From contig JANQJR010000035.1 of the NCBI GenBank assembly GCA_028281525.1, forward strand, positions 157,285 to 221,284: a DNA stretch of 64,000 bases, read 5' to 3'. The notes below the pieces were generated by a model that did no database searches, had not been told where the DNA came from, and was given only the letters and a program-made list of their open reading frames with translations. The translations under genes and the position numbers were made by a program. Position 1 is the first letter of the stretch. Every line of letters starts with the position of its first letter. This document shows, piece after piece, positions 59,017-64,000 of this stretch. This stretch comes from Magnetovibrio sp. (GTDB taxonomy: Bacteria > Pseudomonadota > Alphaproteobacteria > Rhodospirillales > Magnetovibrionaceae).

Positions 59017-60432
59017 ATGACATTCACCGACAATGTAATGACATGGCTTGAAAGCTTCGGCCGCAGTACGCGCATCGCGTTTGCGGTCCTGGTGGTGGTG
59101 TTTGTCATGGTCGTTGCCGAAATGGTCGTGTCCATGAGCCATGAGCGCTTGATTCAGCATGAACGCGCTGATGTGGTCGAGCAACTCGCCACCGTGCGCG
59201 CCCGGCTCGAAGGCGAAATCAATTCCACCTTGCACCTTTCACGGGGGATGATCAGCTACGTCGCCACCCATCCCGATTTGACGTGGAGCGATTTTGAGCC
59301 TATGGCGGCGGAGATCGTCGCCGTGGGCCGCCACATCCGCAACATCGGCCTGGCCCCGGACAATGTGATCCGGTTCATTTATCCCTTGGCGGGCAATGAG
59401 CGGGCGCTCGGCATGGATTACACCCAGAACAAGGACCAATGGCCGGTTGTGCAGCGTGCAATCGAGCTTGGCAGCACCATTGTCGCGGGGCCGGTCAAAT
59501 TGGTGCAAGGCGGCGAAGGACTGATCGCACGCACCCCGATCTACATTCAAAACAGGAACAACTACACGCAGGCCAAGCCGCGCTACTGGGGGCTGGCCTC
59601 CATCGTGATCGACACGCCGTCCTTGTTTCGCACCACCGAGATTAATTCGGGTGTGCCCGGTTTGAACTTTGCGATTCGAGGAGCCGACAGCATGGGTCTG
59701 GAGGGTGACGTGATCGTGGGTGATGAGGCCCTATTCACATCACTGGACGCCGTCACGCAAATCGTGAGCCTACCCAACGGGGCTTGGCAGATGGCGGCGA
59801 TTCCCGCAGACGGGTGGGGGAAGTCGGAATCCCCTCACATGCTTGTACGTGCAGTGGGGTGGACCATCGCGTTGATTTTCGGGGTCTTGGTCTATTGGCT
59901 GCTATCGTTGGAACGGCGCAACCGCGATTTGGCGTTGCACGACCCACTTACCAAATTGCCGAACCGGCGTTTGATGTATGACCGCTTGTATCAATTGGCG
60001 GCGTTGAGCGATCGCTCCAACTTCGGATTTACGTTGCTCTATGTAGACCTTAACAACTTCAAGCCGGTCAACGACGAATTCGGCCACAACACCGGCGACA
60101 AGGTGTTGATTGAAATCGGCGAACGCTTGATGGCGTCGACCCGTAAATCAGACACCGTGGCGCGCGTCGGCGGTGATGAATTCGTGGTGCTGTTGCCGGG
60201 GGTGACGGATCAAAAGATTTTAAACGGCGTGTTGGAAAAGCTTCACAACGGTATCGGGCGACCGATGAAATTCGGCGATATCGAATTGTCGGTGCATGCG
60301 TCCATCGGCTACGCCCGCTTCCCCGAAGATGCTGACGATGTCGAGCGCCTGGTGAACATGGCGGACATGAATATGTACGAGGACAAATCCTCGCGGATCG
60401 CCCAATTGCGCGTCATCCCCGACGGCGATTGA
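59017..60432 (+). CDS. Membrane-bound diguanylate cyclase with CHASE-like sensor
   Basis: A 471-aa protein with a transmembrane helix at about residues 18-40, a periplasmic sensor of about 220 residues (LHLSRGMISYVATHPDL, NIGLAPDNVIRFIYPL, WGLASIVIDTPSLF) that resembles a CHASE domain, a second helix at about 275-297 and a GGDEF domain at 305-460. The active motif is ARVGGDEFVVLLP and the inhibitory RKSD site sits five residues before it, so the product can inhibit the enzyme. It makes cyclic di-GMP in response to an external ligand. Confidence 0.9.
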   Translation: MTFTDNVMTWLESFGRSTRIAFAVLVVVFVMVVAEMVVSMSHERLIQHERADVVEQLATVRARLEGEINSTLHLSRGMISYVATHPDLTWSDFEPMAAEIVAVGRHIRNIGLAPDNVIRFIYPLAGNERALGMDYTQNKDQWPVVQRAIELGSTIVAGPVKLVQGGEGLIARTPIYIQNRNNYTQAKPRYWGLASIVIDTPSLFRTTEINSGVPGLNFAIRGADSMGLEGDVIVGDEALFTSLDAVTQIVSLPNGAWQMAAIPADGWGKSESPHMLVRAVGWTIALIFGVLVYWLLSLERRNRDLALHDPLTKLPNRRLMYDRLYQLAALSDRSNFGFTLLYVDLNNFKPVNDEFGHNTGDKVLIEIGERLMASTRKSDTVARVGGDEFVVLLPGVTDQKILNGVLEKLHNGIGRPMKFGDIELSVHASIGYARFPEDADDVERLVNMADMNMYEDKSSRIAQLRVIPDGD

Positions 60433-60492
60433 CCGCGCGCATCTGGCGACAACCTTCTTTCGCTTTATCCGATTCCCCCCTATGTATGGGGT

Positions 60493-61170
60493 ATGAAATG
60501 TTCGATTAAGCTTGCCGTGCCCGCTGCTGCCCTTTGGGTGGGGGCTGTGATGGTCGTCTCCGAACCGGCCGTGGCGCAGGACGGGGGCTGCAAGCCTCCC
60601 GATTACGCCGGTGTGAAAGTGCGCCTGATGGACCCCGCGCCCAAGATCAAGACCAGCAATCTCAAAGGCATCAATTCAAAAGCCAAGGCGCACGGCTTGC
60701 TTAAGCGCGGCAACATGGTTCTGGGTCTGACCCAAAGCGAGGTCGAAACCGCCATGAATATGCGCTTTAGGGGTTATCGCCAAGGAAACGTGACATGTCT
60801 TAATGTTGAACGGGTCGAAGTGCGTTTTGGTCACAGCCAGTTGATTGTGCACATTCCCCGCGAGTACGCCCGCGGGACGTGCCAGTACAACACCGTGCTC
60901 AAGCATGAAATGGAACACGTGCGGGTCAACCGCGAAGGGGTGCGCAAATACGCCCGCATCCTCAAAAAAGAGCTCGACCGCGCTGTGCGGAAACTCAACC
61001 CCAAGCAGGTGCGCACGGTTGAGGACGGCCAAGCTGCGATGAAACGCGCCTTGGAAAAAACGGTCCGCGCCGTGTCGAAGAAGTTTAAGAAAGAAACCAG
61101 GCGCCAGCACGCCGTGATCGACAAACCGGGCGGGCCCTATGATGCCAACGGCGCATGCCGGAAATGGTGA
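60493..61170 (+). CDS. Secreted HEXXH-motif protein, putative zinc metalloprotein
   Basis: A 225-aa exported protein (signal peptide KLAVPAAALWVGAVMVV; cleavage after AVAQ-D). The mature part has a zinc-like HEMEH motif (residues 138-142, VLKHEMEHVRVNREG) preceded by an exported beta-rich stretch (VTCLNVERVEVRFGHSQLIVHIPREYARGTC) and followed by a very basic helix (RALEKTVRAVSKKFKKETRR). It may be a protease or peptidoglycan-linked metalloprotein; DUF922-like proteins share the HEXXH idea. The third zinc ligand is uncertain. Confidence 0.65.
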   Translation: MKCSIKLAVPAAALWVGAVMVVSEPAVAQDGGCKPPDYAGVKVRLMDPAPKIKTSNLKGINSKAKAHGLLKRGNMVLGLTQSEVETAMNMRFRGYRQGNVTCLNVERVEVRFGHSQLIVHIPREYARGTCQYNTVLKHEMEHVRVNREGVRKYARILKKELDRAVRKLNPKQVRTVEDGQAAMKRALEKTVRAVSKKFKKETRRQHAVIDKPGGPYDANGACRKW

Positions 61171-61405
61171 TGGCCTACCCGCCCTGCCCTAGGGCCAGAG
61201 TAAGGTAAAATCTCTCAATCACCCTGGATCAGTTTTTCAGGACTGGTCAGCACCGGTGCGACAATGCGTCTGAGCTTGCCGTACGGGCCGGCGCGAAGGT
61301 CCTGCGGCCAATTTGGCGCAAATCCCCATTGAGCGGATTGAGACTGGAATTGGCGCCAGTCCAGATACATATCTGTGGAACGTAACGCACAGGAAAAGAG
61401 CTGAT

Positions 61406-62578
61406 ATGATTCGCAAATCCGTCTTTCGCCGAACTGCCTTTTATAAAGGCCTTTTGCCAAGCTTGGTGTTGGGGTGTCTGCTGGGGCTTTTCACCCACGC
61501 TCAGTCGGTGGCCGCCGCCGATGTTTTCGAGACCAAGCACCATCGCGTAAAGGCGGAAACGATCACGGATAGGCTGGAACACCCCTGGGCCGTGGCGTTT
61601 TTGCCGGACGGGCGGTTCTTGGTGACGGAACGGCCGGGGCGACTGCGCATCGTTTCTCCAGGCGGTGAATTGTCCGTTCCCATTTCCGGGTTGCCCGACA
61701 TCCGCGACAGCGGGCAAGGCGGGCTTTTGGACGTTGCGTTGGCGTCTGATTTCGCAAAAAGCAGCCTGATCTACTTCACGTTTTCCGAACCCGGTGATGG
61801 TGGTTCGAGCACGGCTTTGGCCCGGGCCGTATTGGATGTGAAGGCGTTCTCGATCAGCGATGTGCGCATCTTGTTTTCGCAGCAGCCCAAATCCAGCGGC
61901 GCGCGGCATTTTGGCTCGCGCATCGTGATCGCGCCGGACAGCACCTTGTTTGTCACAACCGGGGACCGGGGGCAAAGGGACATGGCCCAGGACCCGTCCA
62001 TTAACCGTTCGCAAGTGGTGCGCGTGAACCCGGACGGAACCGTTCCCACTGATAATCCCTTTGTCGGGGTTGAAACCCACCGGCCGGAAATCTGGTCCAT
62101 GGGCCACCGCAATCCGCAAGGTGCTGCGCTTCACCCCGAAACCGGAGAATTGTGGACGGTCGAACATGGCGCGCGGGGTGGTGATGAAGTCAACATTTCG
62201 CGCGCCGGGCGCAATTACGGCTGGCCCGTGATTTCGTACGGCCGTCACTATTCCGGGTTTTCCATCGGAGAGGGCACCCACAAGGAAGGCATGGAGCAAC
62301 CGGTTTATTACTGGGATCCGTCCATCGCGCCTTCAGGCATGGCGTTTTATACCGCCGATGCTTTTTCCGCCTGGAACGGCAATCTATTCGTCGGCGCGCT
62401 CAAAGATCGTCTCTTGGCGCGGTTGACGCTGCAGGGCGGGCAGGTCGTAGATGAAGAACGGCTCTTGACCGACTTGAACCAGCGCATCCGCGACGTGCGC
62501 CAGGGCCCTGACGGCTTTCTCTACATCCTCACCGACGCCAATGACGGCCGGTTGATCCGTTTGTCGCCGTTGCCATAA
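61406..62578 (+). CDS. Exported PQQ-type soluble sugar dehydrogenase
   Basis: A 390-aa protein with signal peptide (KGLLPSLVLGCLLGLFTHAQS, cleavage near VAA) and a six-bladed beta-propeller of the aldose sugar dehydrogenase (YliI/Asd) type: LEHPWAVAFLPDGRFLVTERPGRLR, GQGGLLDVAL, RHFGSRI, GHRNPQGAALHPETGELWTVEHGARGGDEVN and NYGWPVISYG. It oxidises sugars in the periplasm with PQQ or binds a similar ligand. The ATG at 61406 has AGGAAAAGAGC upstream. It is followed by a 306-base gap and is likely monocistronic. Confidence 0.92.
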   Translation: MIRKSVFRRTAFYKGLLPSLVLGCLLGLFTHAQSVAAADVFETKHHRVKAETITDRLEHPWAVAFLPDGRFLVTERPGRLRIVSPGGELSVPISGLPDIRDSGQGGLLDVALASDFAKSSLIYFTFSEPGDGGSSTALARAVLDVKAFSISDVRILFSQQPKSSGARHFGSRIVIAPDSTLFVTTGDRGQRDMAQDPSINRSQVVRVNPDGTVPTDNPFVGVETHRPEIWSMGHRNPQGAALHPETGELWTVEHGARGGDEVNISRAGRNYGWPVISYGRHYSGFSIGEGTHKEGMEQPVYYWDPSIAPSGMAFYTADAFSAWNGNLFVGALKDRLLARLTLQGGQVVDEERLLTDLNQRIRDVRQGPDGFLYILTDANDGRLIRLSPLP

Positions 62579-62926
62579 GCGAAACGTCCTCCGTTATGGA
62601 CTTCAACAAGCGGTGTGAAATTCAACCCGACAAACTCTATCGCCTAGATGCGATCCATCGTTTCCGCGAAGGATTTGGATGAAATGAAAGGTTCGGATGA
62701 GCCTCGGGGGCAAAGTGAACGTGGTGACGTTACTCGAACACCAAGTCTTCACCCATATGGGCCAATTCGCCGCTCGCGCCGTCCCCGCTAAGATCGTCGA
62801 GCAATTCAAACTTTGCCGCCGGGAAGGTGTCACCCAAAACCGCCGTTGCGTACTTCAAATGCGGGTGATTGATGTCGGGAGTGTGTGCTAAAATGGTTCG
62901 CAATCAAGGCATTGCGGGAGGTGGCC
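62579..62926. other. Intergenic region with a weak minus-strand short frame
   Basis: A 348-base gap between the sugar dehydrogenase and the small protein at 62927. No strong gene is seen. A 57-codon minus-strand frame (62730-62903) reads like protein but has only a TTG start. The GGGAGGT ribosome site of the next gene lies at its end. Confidence 0.4.
62730..62903 (-). CDS. Possible 57-aa small protein or gene remnant
   Basis: A short minus-strand frame, TTG start at 62903 and TAA at 62730-62732, reads ILAHTPDINHPHLKYATAVLG and DTFPAAKFELLDDLSGDGAS. The composition is protein-like (balanced, acidic) and unlike the plus-strand reading. No ribosome site precedes the TTG and the upstream frame has a stop directly before it. 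It may be a real small protein or a decayed remnant. Confidence 0.25.
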   Translation of the reverse strand: MRTILAHTPDINHPHLKYATAVLGDTFPAAKFELLDDLSGDGASGELAHMGEDLVFE

Positions 62927-63148
62927 ATGCCCAGCCGACGTCTCAGTGACAAAATCATCGACGCCCATAAAATTGCGTGCGAGGAGCAAAAGCACGAAAT
63001 CGCTTCGTTATTGCTGGAAGCCTTGGAATTCGAGCTGTCGGCCATCGGCGGTGAAAAAGAAGAACACCGCGAATGGTCCCAGGAAATGGAAAATGCCTTC
63101 GCGCTTCACGAAAAAGTCTTTAAGACGATCCAGAAACCGGGCGTCTGA
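62927..63148 (+). CDS. Small helical hypothetical protein
   Basis: A 73-aa charged, wholly helical protein (DKIIDAHKIACEEQKHEIASLLLEALEFELSAIGGE) without signal or membrane segment. The ATG at 62927 follows a strong GGGAGGT ribosome site and is preferred to the one at 62885. It ends 27 bases from the converging pgi gene. The sequence resembles small anti-sigma-like or NepR-like helical proteins in style, but no motif allows a name. Confidence 0.7.
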   Translation: MPSRRLSDKIIDAHKIACEEQKHEIASLLLEALEFELSAIGGEKEEHREWSQEMENAFALHEKVFKTIQKPGV

Positions 63149-63175
63149 GCCGCATGGTTTTTTAGAGCCTGGGCC

Positions 63176-64000
63176 TTAAGGGTCGCCCGCGCCGCGCGCC
63201 GCCGCGACGAGGCCGGCGGTTGAGGAATCGAAAGCCTCCCCATCGTCCTTGCCGGTAAGCGCCGCGCCGATTTCCTGGGCCAGGGTTTTGCCCAGTTCGA
63301 CACCCCACTGGTCGAAGGAATCGATGTTCCAGATCACCCCTTGGACGAACACCTTGTGTTCATAAAGTGCGACCAGCGCGCCGAAGGTCTTGGGGTCCAG
63401 CCATTTTAACAGCAACGTGTTGCTCGGCCGGTCGCCGGGGAAGGTTTTGTGCGGGGCCAGTTGATCGATCTCATCCTGGTTTTCGCCGGTGGCGGCCATC
63501 TCGGTCCGCACTTCTTCTTCGGTTTTGCCGTGCATCAAGGCCCGAGATTGGGCGAAGCAATTGGCAAGCAGGGCGGCGTTGCGTGGATCAATGGCGACGT
63601 TGGGCTCGGTCGCGGCGATGAAATCCACAGGTACGAAACCTTCGCCTTGGTGGAGCTTCTGAAAAAACGAATGCTGTGCACTGGTGCCGGTGCCGCCCCA
63701 GATCACCGGCGCTGTGGCGTAATCGACGCTGAGGCCTTCCAGGGTCGTGCCCTTGCCGTTGCTTTCCATGTCGAGCTGCTGCAAGTACGCGGGAAGGTTC
63801 TGCAGCAACTGGGTGTAGGGCACCACCGCGTGCGACCGCACACCGTGGAAGTTGATGTACCACACGCCCAGCAGCGCCATGATCACCGGCATGTTGCGTT
63901 CCATCGGGGCGTTGAGGAAATGTTGGTCCATTTCGTGCGCGCCTTGCAACAACGCTTCGAAGCCGTCCATGCCGAGCGCCAGTGCGATGCAAAGCCCCAC
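63176..64000 (-). CDS. pgi: Glucose-6-phosphate isomerase, C-terminal part
   Basis: The window holds the last 274 codons of a Pgi. Signature segments are VIWGGTGTSAQHSFFQKLHQG (catalytic His region), PVDFIAATEPN, and FVQGVIWNIDSFDQWGVELGKTLAQEI, all characteristic of this enzyme, which interconverts glucose 6-phosphate and fructose 6-phosphate. The 5' end of the gene lies beyond base 64000, so the protein is partial. Length is consistent with an about 550-aa enzyme. Confidence 0.97.
   Translation of the reverse strand: MGLCIALALGMDGFEALLQGAHEMDQHFLNAPMERNMPVIMALLGVWYINFHGVRSHAVVPYTQLLQNLPAYLQQLDMESNGKGTTLEGLSVDYATAPVIWGGTGTSAQHSFFQKLHQGEGFVPVDFIAATEPNVAIDPRNAALLANCFAQSRALMHGKTEEEVRTEMAATGENQDEIDQLAPHKTFPGDRPSNTLLLKWLDPKTFGALVALYEHKVFVQGVIWNIDSFDQWGVELGKTLAQEIGAALTGKDDGEAFDSSTAGLVAAARGAGDP

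Overview
The window looks like one stretch of chromosome from a free-living, nitrogen-fixing alphaproteobacterium. GC is high, genes are dense, and operons commonly join by 4-bp ATGA overlaps. Content such as PhnA phosphonate use, FetAB, MlaA, ArsR-methyltransferase control of metF/metH, groESL with a CIRCE operator, BLUF and GGDEF proteins would fit a Rhodospirillales-like, probably aquatic, organism. The species cannot be named from the sequence. No rRNA, tRNA, CRISPR array, prophage or transposase gene was seen.

Layout. 1-3657: end of a nif operon (nifV, cysE, TPR-like orf, nifW, nifZ, nifM, FeSII ferredoxin) in an order like that of Azotobacter vinelandii. 3772-8650: hotdog thioesterase, malic enzyme-PTA fusion, TetR regulator, LpxH-like phosphohydrolase. 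8941-13436: minus-strand phosphonate operon phnD-phnC-phnE-methyltransferase-phnA. 13696-18744: a receiver protein with Glu in place of the phospho-Asp, a lipoprotein, a 2Fe-2S ferredoxin, EttA and MlaA. 19123-26338: ArsR-methyltransferase regulator, metF, metH, a small AT-rich orf and a PrpD-family gene.

26379-29157: minus-strand operon fetA-fetB-small exported protein-cupin-hemerythrin, ending in a strong terminator preceded by a structured stretch that may be an sRNA. 29269-32031: AT-richer pair of exported paralogues of unknown function. 32079-36484: DinG-like helicase, a 190-bp MITE-like element, a small orf and an alpha/beta hydrolase. 36587-39874: RoxA-like dihaem lipoprotein and a histidine kinase. 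40062-42195: groEL, groES and CIRCE. 42292-45645: a three-gene lipid-linked glycosylation module (DPM1/ArnC-like, VTT/TVP38, ArnT-like).

45827-49318: diguanylate cyclase, ClC channel with CBS pair, and a BLUF photoreceptor. 49621-54507: UvrD-type helicase, PrmA, a small membrane protein and AzlCD. 54666-58851: zinc-ribbon methyltransferase, MscS channel, and a monooxygenase-alcohol dehydrogenase-unknown operon. 59017-64000: a CHASE-like GGDEF protein, a secreted HEXXH protein, a PQQ-type sugar dehydrogenase, a small orf and the C-terminal part of glucose-6-phosphate isomerase.

Most genes are ordinary housekeeping or metabolic genes. The most unusual items are the methyltransferase inside the phosphonate operon, the Asp-to-Glu receiver, the paralogous exported pair, the candidate 3'-UTR sRNA, the 190-bp palindromic element, and the glycosylation module whose glycosyltransferase ends in 27-bp tandem repeats. 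Function claims rest on motif recognition and gene context; no database search was run.
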